From Glandiceps talaboti (lineage: Eukaryota; Hemichordata; Enteropneusta; Spengelidae): 64,000 nucleotides of DNA. Shown here piece by piece: positions 30,694 through 53,954 of the stretch (position 1 is the first letter of the stretch; each line of letters opens with the position of its first letter). The notes beneath the pieces are model-generated. The model ran no database searches and was not told where the DNA came from. It saw only the letters and a list, made by a program, of their open reading frames with translations. The DNA lies in contig NC_135559.1 of NCBI RefSeq assembly GCF_964340395.1, forward strand, positions 1,895,001 to 1,959,000, written 5' to 3'. Position numbers and translations under genes: made by a program.

Positions 30694-30761
30694 CTCTACT
30701 CTACTCTACTCTATTCTACTCTACTCTACTCTACTCTACTCTACTCTACTCTACTCTACTC
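30694..30761. repeat. (CTCTA)n pentanucleotide repeat
   Basis: About 14 units, one carrying a CTATT variant, roughly 300 bp upstream of the DED-NACHT start codon. Confidence 0.95.
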
Positions 30762-30995
30762 AAGTTCTAGTCAAATCTCGCCCAAAGACTCCAGCCATTT
30801 TGATTCTCCACCGCTATCATTTTCACACGTGCAATATGATCGTCGCAAGGCAAGAGAAGTTACCCCGCATAAAACTAAGCTTGTGAGAATGAGTAACTAG
30901 GAAGAGCAAGAATCACATCTTACTTCATGATGAACAAACTTTAAGTGTGACAGGAGATTTTCATCAGACTATAAAATGACAGGATATAGCATCGA

Positions 30996-31118
30996 TCTGT
31001 CTGTCTTTCTGTCTGTCTGTCTGTCTATCTATCCATCCATCCATCCATCCACCCATCCACACCCCCTCCCTCCCTCCGTCTGTCTGTCTGTCTGTCTGTC
31101 GGTCGGTCGGTCGGTCGG

Positions 31119-31153
<35 letters not shown>

Positions 31154-31206
31154 GTCTGTCTCTCTGTCTCTCTGTCTATATGTATATCTATCTATCTATC
31201 TATCTA
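30996..31206. repeat. Compound tetranucleotide repeat
   Basis: Successive CTGT, CATC, CTGT, CGGT and TATC blocks. Together they look like one TCTG-type repeat that mutated and re-expanded several times. Confidence 0.95.
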
Positions 31207-31929
31207 AGACTAACGTGTACCTCGGATATCTGGCCATGGTTTATCATTTCAATACATATGTTTGTTTTTTATTATGACGCAATCATTACACGATGACGTC
31301 ATAACACGACAAGAATATAATATTTCCAGCTTGACAACGTATACGTTGGTGAACAGAGAATTGAAGCAGTATCAAGGAAAGATATGTGACGTCAATTGCG
31401 ACGACTTTATTGATTGGATTGGTAGCGAGCCCCACATTGTACATTTCAAGATCCAAGGATCAGTTATCAAAATTGCTATACCAGCAATCCCAGTCCACTA
31501 TACGTGAATGTATTAGAGATATATACACTCTCTTGTACAAGAAGACATATCTGTCACAGTAATATAAAATTCATATCGAGTGAGCGTCAAAGATGAACAT
31601 TTCTGATACAAAATCGATACTTCATCAATTGTACTTGGTATTAAAATCGATTTCCGTTATGTCAGATACATACATCCGTTTCGTAATTAGTAATGACTGG
31701 TATGCTTGTGACAAAAACGCAGGTCAGATATGAGAGAGAATGGAAATTGACACTAATGAAAGTGACATATTATCAATTTATAACAGTTTGTAAAATTACA
31801 TCCATCAAGTCTTTTACCGGCAAATATTTACATACAGATTCAATTAGCGTAATTGCAGAGAGAGGAAATGTTTATTGCATGAGAGGCCACAGGCCCAAAG
31901 AGCAAACAAAACTTGTTTGTAAAATAAAT

Positions 31930-33870
31930 AAAATAACTGAAGACGCTGTTAAAGTATATTTTTCAAGAAGGAAGAAGAAATGAAAATTAGTCTACATTTC
32001 ATTGCATAATAAACGAAAACGGCTAAATTATTTAATTGTGTTGCATTGGCGGTGCGTAAAAGGTCAGTAAACTTTTCATATGATGAGTTGTTAATATATC
32101 AGACTGGTATAAGATCTTCCCGCAGATTTTGATACCAAGGACATTTAGTTAAGCAATGGAATTCAGTTTTAAAACACAAATTATTTTGTAGTAAGCAAAC
32201 ACTACAGAATCCTTTGTCCTAGTAAGGGATAACAACATGACGCCCCTTTTCATTGTTTAAGCCACGTGAGGAACAGCGAAATCTTACTAAAGCAATTCTG
32301 AATTTCAATGGATAAATACAGGTTGGATACCTCTCTGGTTCAAGTAAGGATTTAAAGGTAATATATATCTGAATTTTAGGAGATGATACCATTTCATCAT
32401 GCCATATCTGAACTGAACAATCCTTAAGTCTATCAAAAACTATGGATATAAAATCAGGCACAGATCCAACTCCATGTATAACTGAAACCATACCGAAAAA
32501 GTAAATTTTTTTAATATGGAAACCCCAATTAACAAATTTACTATTTCGGTTTTCCTCAAGCCATTTCAACATAATATAACACTTATAAGGATATCTATCA
32601 TGGTCCATTTGGAGAATGTTTAGCCAATATTTTATACATCTCTAGATCTTAAAATAGAACACAAATAAAACACTCACCAATGGCGGCTTGATTTGCTGTG
32701 TTCCTATTCACACAAAGTAAACTGGAAATGTACCTGTTCGATCGGTGGTGAATATTCAAAACCCCAAATTTGGCCACCATACAATAATATCGGGGCTACA
32801 ATAGTGTAAAACAATTTAAATACGTCTAAAAGGAAGCCATCCTATTTCGTGAATTAAAACTTTTATTTGAAACATTACCGTTTTACCTTGTGTAGATTGA
32901 TTTTGTTTGGTGTGATTCCAGCTTAGTCTTGACGATATCATTAATCCAAGGTATTGACATTGGGGTACAACATCAATGCATTGACCGCCAACGTTCGTAT
33001 CGCTTTAAGTAACCACCCCCTCCTAAATTAAAGATTATAATCTGCGTCTTTCCTAAATTTACATTCATACCCCAATGAGAACAAAACAATTGAAGTTTAT
33101 TTATTTGCCTTTGGATACGAAAAGCCCACTCAGCTGCATCATCGGCATACATTAAAATAAATTTTGCAATTCTTCATCTATAAAGATACCTTCACACTCA
33201 ACATTATTAATGTGGGCTGCCAAAACATTTATAAAAAGAGAAAACAACATGGACTTAGCATGCAGCCCTGGCGTGTGTCAATGGTACATTTACTGTACAT
33301 TGAACGTAAGACCGATACAAATTTACCATGAATACACAGACTAAATAATTTTCCCCACAAAAAATCATGACAAATAGAGTCAAAGGCTTTCGAAAAGTCT
33401 ATGAATAAACAGTAAAATCTGCCTCGCCTTACGTACTTAGTTGCCTTTGCCTGAAAACTAAAAATGTTGTCGACAGTATTATAACCACATCTGCTTGAGC
33501 TTCAGATAAAATACTGTTTTCTTTACACCACTTTTGTAAGCGATAAGTTAGGACTTTTGTGGATACTTTTCCAAACACAGAGAAAGTAGAGAGATTCCTC
33601 TGTAGTTGTTCACATCTGAGGTTAACCCCTTTTTATGTAGTTGTGTTATTGTGGCTTTACATCAAGCTGCCGGGAACGTGCCTGACACAAGGATATGATT
33701 GAAGAACTGCTTTAGACTACACTTCAAATATTCAGTCACAAAGTCATCTGGATCGAGAGCCTTGTGGTTTGGTATATCTTTTATGACATTTAATATTTCA
33801 TTAAATGAAATGTCTGAATTTATTTCCAAAGGAACATTGTCTATTCAGTCCCCAACTGTTCTCTTCGTGT
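31930..33870 (-). mobile_element. Decayed LINE (non-LTR retrotransposon), reverse-transcriptase part
   Basis: On the minus strand several frames give reverse-transcriptase blocks in order: KALDPDDF near 33755, HKKGLTSDVNNYRGISLLS near 33600, LFIDFSKAFDSICHDFLWGK near 33380, RQGCMLSPCCFLFL near 33260, a MYADDAAEWAF-like catalytic box near 33140, and a C-terminal zinc-finger-like C-x2-C-H-C region (CSVCLLQNNLCFKTEFHCLT) near 32190. The reading frame changes and has several stops, so it is dead. The longest surviving open piece is 32219-32608. 5' truncated; family not determined. Confidence 0.85.
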
Positions 33871-35960
33871 CATTAGCGTAATAGTAGTACTTACTACTTA
33901 GCATGAAAAAAATATTTTTTTAATTATAAAGTGAATGAACGACTTGGCAGGAAATTAGTCTTCTATAATAGTTGTTTCACCTGAGATAGTTTTCAATTAA
34001 ATGAAGTGAAATGAACACGTGTTGAATAGAAAATTGGAATTAAACCATATCATATTCAAAGGTATATATTCATAAATTTGTCTTGCTTATAAAAGTTTTA
34101 AATGTTGGACAGAATGTAGGTAGGACCTTAGCATTCTCTCATACAAGAGAGGTCACACGGGTGATATCTAGAGTACAGTCTCTAATGACATCAGATTAGT
34201 ATATCCACCGAGTTAGATGGAATTCTCAGTTACGAGGTGAGCGAACGCCACTCCAAGAAATAAAGGCATTTTCATAAATTTTAGGTTCAGGAGAATTATT
34301 TCATAAGTTAATGTTCACATTACATTACCTAGAAACATCAAATTGATATGTGATTTTACCTACATTGTTCTCATAGTGGTCTAATGTTGCACCATGGGAC
34401 TTAGCAGATATAGATATGCATTAGATGAACACTGAATATTCATGATTTATAAGTGCTTACTACCTTCACGTGAATAATCATGAAATGACTTTCAAGAAAT
34501 GTAATTGGTATGTAAATCAGTCAATAATATGCCATCCTATTATATTCATTGGTCGTATGTGCCACACGTGTCAATATATTCAACAAGTTACACGAAGTGT
34601 TAAACAGCCATTGATAACCTATGACGTAATTATGACGTAATTCGAGACATTATTTATGTAAATAGGTCATTTAGTATGTAAGCTACGCTCATATCTCTGA
34701 CATGTCTGTATCTTGGTAATATTGAAAAATCAAGTGGTTTCATAAAATTCTCAGCAACCGTTGATGATACAGCACCTAATTTAGAAGTACCATTAATTAT
34801 GCAAATTATTCAATAATATGCAAACTAAACCCATACTCGTTTGACATACATAACATATTATGAACATATCACAGTGAGATGAAATGCTTAAAACCATCTG
34901 CGATATATATATATATAATCCGATTTGTAGAATTCATTAGTTATGCAAATTAGCTAATTGGTATGATTCGCTGAAAACAAATCAACTTCAGCAATTGTCG
35001 CATAGAATATGTATACTGACTTTCATTTCATTTGAGCCCGCCGTTTTCGAAATGATTTTGGGCTGGTGGTCTTGAAACGCAATCAGATAACCAACTACGC
35101 CGGTTTAATGACGAAATAATGACAAAAGACACAGCCAGACTTGACGTCAACACAAACAAAAATGCAGGCAGACTTTGATACAACTTGATAGACAAAACCA
35201 TAACCTTCGTTTCATGAGATAAAACAGAAAGGCAATTCCTTAAAGTAATTTTCTAGATGTTTATGGAATCTCTTCGGGAATAAAGACATATTGGCTGATC
35301 TGTCCATTGAGAATAACCCATGGTATATCAATGAAACTATAAAAACATGGCATGGCAAATAATACTGTAACAAGGCCATTTGTTGCATATACACAGCCTT
35401 TCATTTTGTTTACATTATAATAGCCAAGGGGTTTAACAATTTGCTGTTTTTTTTACAAGTTCTTGCTCACGACAGTCCTCCACAATATATTAACCTTTAT
35501 CACATTCTATTAACATATCCATCTCCAGGAGAAAAATAGCAGGACCAGTATCCCCATTAGTACTTCGACATACGTTTTACTTCGAATTCCATTTCTAAAC
35601 GCTCTATATGATTGCAACTAGACAGAATTGGAGGTACTTGTCCATCTGAATGTCATGTTATGTAGCAGTATACTTAATAAAAAAAATGTTTACTTTCCAT
35701 GCGTATATACCACCAAAGAACGAATCGAATTCGCGCATTGTTAAAATCCTGAATGTTACTAAAAATTAGGTGCGAAGTTAGTCGACGACTTCAGCCCTTT
35801 TTGTACTTTTTTTTGTATTTGTCACAGTCGTTTATAGAATACTTGTCAAATGTAAAACTACAACCCTTACAGCAGTTGTTTTGAAATGCTGGTAATCAGA
35901 ACATCGTTTTATCAGTGGTGAAAAATTAAAACTAACTTTGAAGCTGCTGAAAAGTCATCT
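33871..35960. other. Unassigned intergenic DNA with a dispersed-repeat motif
   Basis: No exon supported on either strand. The stretch AAATAAAGGCATTTTCAT followed by AAATTTTAGGTTC at about 34258-34290 recurs at about 63935-63968, so it belongs to a dispersed repeat. Confidence 0.45.
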
Positions 35961-35966
35961 CCTTAT

Positions 35967-35968
<2 letters not shown>

Positions 35969-36013
<45 letters not shown>

Positions 36014-36368
36014 ACATACATACATACATACATACATACATACATACATACATACATACATACGCACATACATACATACATACATACATACATACATACA
36101 TACATACACACATACATACATACATACACACACATATTACCCAAAAGACAATAATACAGTAAAGCTCTATCCTCGCAAATATCGCTACCCCATACATACA
36201 TACATACATACATACATACATACATACATACATACATACACGCATACACACACATACATACATACACACATACACACACACACATACATACATACATACA
36301 TACATACATACATACATACATACATACATACATACATACATACATACATAACTTACATTCATGCATGC

Positions 36369-36445
<77 letters not shown>

Positions 36446-36460
36446 TACAGACAGACAGTT
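35969..36460. repeat. (CA)n, (CATA)n and (CAGA)n microsatellite cluster
   Basis: (CA)n at about 35969-36010, (CATA)n to 36132, unique DNA at 36133-36189, (CATA)n at 36191-36350, then (CAGA)n at 36368-36459. Confidence 0.95.
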
Positions 36461-36842
36461 GTTAAAACATAACCTCAGTCTATCTCCTGTCCGCGGAGTT
36501 TACAAAAGATGACGAAGTGAGTATCTGCTACGATGCTTTGAATATATCCCTTCTCTAATGACGTAACCAACGAATGATATTTTCAATAGGATATGCACTG
36601 TTAATATGTATAATGATAGGCCAGTAGTTAGCATAAAATGTACACTGTTTTCAGTACCATAGTAACCGACAAAAGAAATATTCAAATCTATGGTGACAAT
36701 ATATTGACAGTACAGGTTAAGATGACATTTTGATGTGTTAGTAGGATTCGCATGTGTACATGGATGTTGTCAGGGGATAATTAGAGGTAGCGATATTTGC
36801 GAGGATAGAGCTTTACTGTATTATTGTCATTTGGGTAATATG
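36133..36842. mobile_element. Possible 710 bp element with 57 bp terminal inverted repeats
   Basis: CATATTACCCAAAAGACAAT and the following 37 bp (36133-36189) recur inverted at 36786-36842 with one mismatch. Microsatellites lie inside and outside the left arm, and a (GA)n tract follows the right arm. It may be a DNA transposon with an internal repeat, or an inverted duplication. No target duplication seen. Confidence 0.5.
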
Positions 36843-36888
36843 TTTAGAAATGAAAACTAAATAACTAAATTAGAAACAGTGTGGTATA

Positions 36889-37012
<124 letters not shown>

Positions 37013-38004
37013 TTCACATCTATGGCAATTATAGTTTAAACATTCACCCCTTATGGGTAATATATATATAAGAGTCAGCACACAGTGGTTGAAGGTTGAC
37101 TGCTATCAATTGAGAAGAAACTTACGGTCTCCTTCTATTACACAGTGAGAAGTAATGAGCGGGAAATGGATCTATATTTCAGCGGATAAGGTGACGTTTT
37201 TGCGGTTTAAACCTCGGGGTCAACGGTCGACTTCCTGGCTGACTTTGAAGCATTTACGTCAGCAAACCCTGTGATATATCTTTACAATAGTAGGCTGCAA
37301 CGACCAATTCCTTTTCTTATAATCACAATACGGAATGAATTTCACGACCAAATTTCCACCCGGAAGTCATACGATAGTACAGCGCATCAGTTTTTCAAGC
37401 TATTTAATTAGACGCGATAGGACAATTTCCGTCGAACAGCAAATATAATGAGATTGCTTACCCAGATATGTAAACTTTAATTTTTAGATTAATATTGAGG
37501 TTATAAAGTAATTTGGCTGGAATGAGAAACGCTGGCTAGGGAATTGACGAAGGCAACAATACAGTGATGAAAAATTAGAGAAACGAAATGTCCGAATATC
37601 AAACCGTGATATATCAAGTCATCTTTATATAGACCTTTGACTGTGTATTTGTTGAGGTTCAGGCAAGGCTAATAAGGTAACTGATCTGCGGGAAAATATC
37701 AATTGTCACGTATTCATCCCCCCCCCCCAAAAAAAAAATCCACAATAATCCATCATCGTAAAATAGTCGTAGTATAATTGTTCTTTACATCAATTATTTA
37801 ATGTGGTTGAAATATCCACATCAATACCACGTGAAGTCACGCTCTGTTTAGTCAGATAAGTATTCACACAGTTATAATAGTCCCAGAGACTTGCTAGGTA
37901 GTGGGCGAGGTCGTCACGATAAAAGGGCCACCTGTAGCAACTGTCTTACTTGAAGAAATTTGTAGACCAGTGAATCTTGTAAATTCTCTTGTTGACGTGA
38001 ACAC

Positions 38005-47164
<9,160 letters not shown>

Positions 47165-47606
47165 TATGTAAAGAATGGAATTTTCTTTTATTGCCAATAA
47201 CTTTGTTATTAATGGATGGAGGGGTAGGATGGCAGTGCAACGTCAACGTTGTTCATTTCTTTGAGTACTTTTCAAACTATTAACGAAAAGAAGGGATTTT
47301 TTGTCCGAATTTTAAAAGCAAAAACTGATACATTCTATTACAAATTCCTACTTTAGTTACTCTGAAAACTCTTCTAAGGAAACTACATCAGGCTTCTCAT
47401 GTTTTCTCCTATCTTTGTTCAGCTGCTTGATATTGCCTTTCACAAGCCGAAACACTTTGAAAAAAATGCACTTTTATTGAATTATTACGTTCAATTTCTC
47501 ACTATGAACTCACTTGAGGAGAAATAAGACACTCTTCTTACCTAATATTTCACTGTTTTATTGCATATGTCACTGCACGGTACACATGAGAACAATTTTC
47601 AATAAA

Positions 47607-48597
47607 TAACATTGACTATGAACTGTAGGTTTCCCGTTTCTTTTCAATTTGTATGAGTGTGGATACAATTCATTTACAGTATACAGATCTGAAAATGGAT
47701 AATTTTTTTTTTTTGAAATATTGGTTCTTGAAAAAAAGTTATTGTTCATTTAAATTAGTTCCTTTGTGCATGGCATCACTGCCTCTTCTTTCCAGGCAGT
47801 GCTGGATTATTCATAGTCTAATATTCTGTTTTAAAGTAAACTCTTAGATGAATCTGTTTCTATGAGTATTGTGTTATTAAATGCTGTAACTGGGACGTAT
47901 TTGAAACCTGATGAATGCCTGATGGATGGTAAATTTACTTCCGAAATTACACGTCAAACGTTCACGGTCTTAATCATTATCGCAGGAAGATTTCATTGAA
48001 AATCACCCACACAAACCTTACTAAAACCATTTCAAAGTCATTTTAATCCATTTACCTGTAAAATAGACAGGTAATGTATGCTCATCGATATGTATTGATA
48101 AAGTCTCCAGTTATTCAAACCAGTATTATTATATTCAAGGATTTTTTTATTAAATTAGTATTATCACTTTTAGATGGAAAAAGAAATTTCGAATAAATGC
48201 GTCACACGTTATTCAACACATAATATGTCCATTTGACCTCTCCTTGAGCTAATGACTCACTATTTCTGTATTTTTAACTACTTTAATACTCAAACAAGAA
48301 GAGAAATTGTCTATTGTAGTCTGACTTTAATACTATGTTCCAATCCATAACATAGTCATTATAGTAGTTTACTTGGTGTTGACATCGAAATGAAAATCGC
48401 CCACACAACTCATTTTATCTTTAATTTGCACACTATCATAAAACATAAAACTCCCCCACCATATATATATATATGTATATATAAGGAAAATATTGTACAT
48501 GTACAATCATCAATCAGCAAAGACGCTCGAGTGACATCATTGCACTTGAAGGTAAATATATCAGATCTGATTATAATAAAACTACACTCCAAGACTT
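47607..48597. other. Intergenic DNA downstream of the C1q gene
   Basis: AT-rich; no exon, RNA gene or element end that I can support. Confidence 0.5.
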
Positions 48598-48690
48598 GTT
48601 TGTTTGTTTGTTTGTTTGTTTGTTTGTTTGTTTGTTTATTTGTCTGTCTGTCTGTCTGTTTGTTTGTTTGTTTGTTTGTTTGTTTGTTTT
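48598..48690. repeat. (TTTG)n with a (TCTG)n core
   Basis: Tetranucleotide array with the TCTG variant expanded in its middle. Confidence 0.97.
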
Positions 48691-48699
48691 GGGGGGAAA

Positions 48700-49743
48700 T
48701 GAATACCTGCTAATGTATCATGAACAATGTATGGCATAAGCTTATGGGTGTGTCTTCAAAGACTTTGGAATAATGATTGAACAACTCTTTACGATGGACT
48801 CTATACCGACATCACTCACTTATCTGTCACTCTTTAGGTATATTCTATGTCTATCATTGTGAAATTCTATTGCTTGTCATGCATGTCGACAGTCAACCAC
48901 AACTTCCATTTACGCGTGTAAAGGCGTATAAACGCTATCCTATTTTAATCGATCAAGCAGGATCTTTGACATATTTTTTTTCATTCTGCCAGCAACCACA
49001 TAGTTGCACTTAACTTCCATATTGATTCATTCATGAACCAAATACTTTTCAGAATCTCTCTAAGGGTAGGTTGTTACCTGATTGACTGTCCAATTACTGA
49101 GCTTGTTTAAATATCAATGTTGGCGTATAATTATATCTTCCAGTTGTATGGGGATCACGAGGAAGTCAAATCGATATGGCTTCAGGACACAAAATTAAAC
49201 TTTAAAATCGCTGTCTATCTTCTCTTGAAAATGATAAATGCTCCGTGGATACCCAATCGCTCATGTCAAAAGTACAGATAAACTTATGTGGAGTCTTCAA
49301 AATCACATGACATTTTCTTACTACTCTATCCCCTGTAATATGATGTAATTAACTTAAAATACTTCCACCCCAACCTCCACGGACACGTATTCGTATTCAA
49401 GTTAAATTTCACTATCATTGTGTTCGAGGTGTCAAGCCATTTGGATTCTCGCCTGTAACCAAAATGTATTGCGAACCATCAATAAAAAAGTGCACATGGT
49501 TTTCCTAAATTTTACCTTTCAAATAAGACATATATATCGTGTGACAAAACCTCACCCATTGCGTCACCAGAAACCGTAGACATCTGTTGAAAATTCCTTG
49601 TTCTGTGTATATGAAGAGAGTTTTAATTAAAATGTAGCTGACCTGTTGTACAAAATGTGGTGTGCAAAAGATGCAGTCACCTCCTACTGAAACGTCATAT
49701 TACGGGAATACATGTCATATAGCACGATTCATTCCCCTCCCCC

Positions 49744-49744
<1 letters not shown>
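48700..49744. other. Unassigned intergenic DNA
   Basis: Nothing beyond short chance open frames on either strand. Confidence 0.5.
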
Positions 49745-49980
<236 letters not shown>

Positions 49981-50667
49981 TCGGTCTGACTGTTCTACAA
50001 CTGTTCTGCTCTGAGTTGGATTAATCAGGCAAGTCATGTTAGTAACTTACCAAGGATTACGTTACTCTTGAACGGTAAAAGGTTTATCTTGTAGTTTGTA
50101 CGCATTCAACATCCCTTATTAGCATAAAATTAAACTCGCTGAATGGAGTATAAGCGACTCGCCATAATAGTGCAGAACTTTCAGTCGATTTCCGGTTCCA
50201 AGATGCATTGCGTGGAACGACGTCACCTACGTTGTTATGTTTAACCTTGTTTTTTCTGTTTCTTTTATTTACTTTTGGAATAACATTTCCAAGAAATCAG
50301 TGATGAAAACACTTATTGACCTCTGTAATTGTGAGTGGTTTTATTGAGCAAAGACAAACACCATCCAATAATTGACAAAAATTTTCCTGCTAAACCCAGG
50401 GTGGGCCAGGTGACGTAGATCCCCTGAGTAGTGCAATGCGCAAAAACATTTGCGCTTACAGATGGGGAGCCGTACGATACACCCTGGAATCAGCAATAGG
50501 CTATTGTGAGAAGTCACATTAAGAGATGTAATGTGAGGCGTGCAATGTTATCACTATCAATATAAAATATATATTTTCATTTCCACAATACCTAATGAAT
50601 ACTATATTGTACAAATACTAGTACCTTGAAAGTAAATGTTTTAGGCTAAATATATATTCAGAATTAC

Positions 50668-50775
50668 CTGCATGCTGTGCCTGTTTATCAGTCGACCAGG
50701 CATGAAGGTAATAGCACAGTATGAAAGACCGAGAACACAAATTAGAGTACTAATGGTTAACCAGTTCATTTTCAT
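50668..50775 (-). CDS. Candidate signal-peptide exon of an unknown gene
   Basis: A minus-strand ATG at 50775 (or 50769) opens exactly 36 codons to a donor-like CAG|GTAATTC. The peptide MKMNWLTISTLICVLGLSYC resembles a signal peptide or anchor. No second exon was found between here and the C1q gene, so this may be chance. Confidence 0.25.
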
Positions 50776-51225
50776 ACTATAGGGATGTATACTCATTTGA
50801 CCTTCACTAAGTTGTAGTCTTTGGGATGCACTGCCTATTACGAGCTGTAGCTTAGGAATTATATAATAATGTATTCTGGAAAGTGCAATGTACAAAAATA
50901 AAATAGATACGAGTTCGACATTTGCAACTCTATTATGTTTTTGTTGTCAAGTCTGCATCGGCCAAGAAAAGTTCATTGCTATTATGTTTGAATTGATCAA
51001 CGTCTTCTATGAGCGCTTAAAATGTAACTCGTAGTACCAAGCAACATCTCGTCACTTACAGATTTTGATTTTCTTAGGACAAGAAATAGTGTAGATAAAA
51101 AATGATGAATTACGTTTTTTGCAATATATGTTTGTCTTCTTGAATGAAAGATGTGTCTTATCGTGTTACTTGGTAGAGTGAGTCGATTATCATGGCAAAT
51201 GTTAGCCCGCCCGCTATATACAATG

Positions 51226-51360
51226 TAGTCTCGCTGCCAGACTCGAGACTATCGTCCCTAATCTGTTTACCGAGCGGCGGGACTGGTCCCTCTCTTCTCG
51301 CGGCTGGGCCGCTCGGTAAACAGATTAGGGACGATAGTCTCGAGTCTGGCAGCGAGACTA
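51226..51360. mobile_element. 135 bp palindromic MITE with 9 bp target duplication
   Basis: Begins TAGTCTCGCTGCCAGACTCG and ends in its complement. The first 53 bp match the last 53 bp with no mismatch that I see, around a spacer of about 29 bp. Flanked by TATACAATG at 51217-51225 and 51361-51369. The 9 bp duplication fits Mutator-like elements; intact arms suggest recent movement. Confidence 0.9.
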
Positions 51361-51427
51361 TATACAATGTACCTATATCTGTAATAAAACCATTTCTTGC
51401 GTCATACCAAGAGTAAGTATTAGTGTT

Positions 51428-51660
51428 TGTTTGTTTGTTTGTTTGTTTGTCTGTTTGTTTGTGATGACCCACCTCTTAGCATTTTACTGGCAACTTACTT
51501 TAAAGGGACGAGTTTAGGATAAAACCAGTTTGCGATCTGTTAGCTCGGATGTCCACGGACGCTGGCGCTGTGGCACGCTAGCACTCGTAGCATACGACGG
51601 AGTACATATTTGCATCACAGAACCCCCCCCCCCCACACACACACACACACACACACTCAC
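51428..51660. repeat. (TTTG)n, poly-C and (CA)n tracts
   Basis: TTTG units at about 51428-51462, and a C-run followed by (CA)n at about 51624-51658. Unique DNA between. Confidence 0.9.
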
Positions 51661-52077
51661 GTACACTATAGACATATTACTTTGCAAAGAGTAATACTTC
51701 CAACGGAATCTTGACTGTCACTGGCCATGGCCTGTCTATGCTATATCCAAATCCTTCAAAATGCAACCCCATGAAGACTATTGCATTTAGATAATCCAAA
51801 TCGATATATTGAGTTTGGTTACACTCGATACTCACAGTTGTCAAGGAAACAGTAAGCGGCGTATAGCTTTGTGTTTGCAGAGTATAAAAAATCGTAACAA
51901 TTTCGGTTATCCGACTTGTCAAAACAGGAGCCCTATAGGGATCTATAATATTGGGTCCCTTGTTCTTTTATCATAATCTCATAATCTAACAACGGGCTAG
52001 CTTAAAAGTATGTTTACTCTAGTAAGCAACACTCACTGTAGAAACACTAGAACAGCCACAAGTCAAATGTATATACC

Positions 52078-52410
52078 GAGGGCGCGACTTCATGGAACTC
52101 CTTACCACTTGACGTAAGTAATAACTGTGGCAGTACATTTACAGGCTGTAAAACAGCTTCTTAGTTTATCACTAGAAATACTTGTAACTGTATACACTGT
52201 ATTGTAATTGTGTACATTTGTATGACTGTATCTATCCCCTTTTACCATTTTGTGTGATATTTTCTTTCTTTTGTTTTGTGCGTTACGTTTTGTCCTAGCT
52301 TTTGGTATGCTTTTTGGTGTATATTTTTACTTCGAATAATTGACAAATTGGCCAGTCACGCTAAAATTATCTCGAATAAAAATGAAGTGAATAATAATAA
52401 TTTCAAATTA
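52078..52410 (+). mobile_element. 3' end of a LINE
   Basis: One frame gives ATSWNSLPLDVSNNCGSTFT then a stop, matching the W-N-S/x-LP C-terminal signature common in non-LTR retrotransposon polymerases, followed by a T-rich 3' tail ending in AATAATAATAATT. Strongly 5' truncated. Confidence 0.5.
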
Positions 52411-53950
52411 CTCATCATTTGTGAAAATCGTCTTTGAGTATTGATTTAAAGCAAGGCAGATCAGAGAATTGTGTGTCTTTAGGCTGAAAACACTATATGT
52501 CGACGAGTATTTCCGACTTTATTTATAGAGGTAGTTGCATTACATGATAGCGCCATCAAGCGGTTAGCTTCTATTTGTCATGTGCGGAGCTGGGGCTTAA
52601 TCATTAATAGAGTTGAATAGAACCTCAGATGTACGTAAGCCGTGGGTACGGTACGGGTTTGCTTTAAAACGCCATTTTAAATAAAAAGCAATATTTTCCG
52701 TCGTTTTAATGCATATACCTTTTATCCCCTATAATAACAGTAATATTCAGTACGGGTGTGTTTCTAATAGAGAACTTGCAATCCAGACTGAGCATGCTCA
52801 GATACAAACTGAGGACTATGGGATTATCTGAGGTTATCGTATTACCTAATTTGGAGCTACCGATAACATAATCCTGCCACAATGGTCAGGGTGACTATAA
52901 ATTGATCATTTGTGGTTTAAAACAATGTATCAACATTGCTTACAATACTAATTGATTAGAATTTATTATCGCATTTCCCATGATGCAACATTCAACATGA
53001 CGGGTTTGCAAGTTCCCTGTTGGGAGAAATTTGTTATTTCTTCTTCATTGCAAATAATTAGGATTAATCATTTAACCCACTTGCCAATGAATGTGGAATT
53101 ACCAGTAGGTTAGGATAAGATGAAGGAATTGTCATGACAACAAAAAATCTTAACCACGGTGATTATTTGAAGTAAATGTACTAGAAATGGATATTCACTA
53201 CGGCTATACGGAATAGGAGTTTAGAAAATAACCTAGGGCGGGGGGGGGGGGTTCGGAGAAATTGCCAAAAATTATTGAAAATATAAGAACCCCTAGCCTT
53301 ACTTACAGAATTTAACTAAGCCCCTGATTCATCTTCTCCCTCTTTTTGAGTAACCCCCCACCCAACTCACCCTTTTCCTAAAATTCGTCTATGTAATAGC
53401 CTGAGGTAATTAACATGATGGAGGAACGCGATAACACCCATTGCGAAGATTCAATAAACACAGGAATATCCATGCTTATGATATTACTGTGGTGATGAAA
53501 AAAATGAAAATATTTTTTGTTGTTGAAAACTTAGTAGAGTGTTGTATGGTGGTGTTTGTCCAAACTCATTGCCAGTGATTTTAATATGTATTGGATATTG
53601 GTTTTATTTTTAGCGACCTGTAATCAAAATGATTGTTTATTCCTGACAGAAAAGTCCAACTATTATACTAAAAATCGGTTAGAGGAGTAACTAAATACCA
53701 TGCTGACGAACTTTTCTCGATTAACATAAGGTTGGTTGTGCATCAAAAACTTTACAGTAACAACACACATATGCATACTCTCGCACATCATCCAACTGTT
53801 TAGAGTTTTGTCTTTGGACTATGATGAAGACGTCATTCCTTGCACAGTTGCAAGAAAATATACAGACTGTAAAGACAATAACACGAAAGTTTGACAAAGT
53901 GTGGATAGTGTTCGTGATGGTGGTCGGTGAGAACATTGTTATATGATCAT
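52411..53950. other. Unassigned DNA and 3' flank of the GT61-like gene
   Basis: No exon supported. A TTTATT at 53636-53641 (AATAAA on the minus strand) is a possible polyadenylation signal for the gene ending at 53955. Confidence 0.45.
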
Positions 53951-53954
53951 GTAA

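Noticed and set aside
31693-31983. 96-residue plus-strand frame as a gene
   Set aside because: No recognised domain, no splice or polyadenylation support, and its end overlaps the antisense of the LINE tail.
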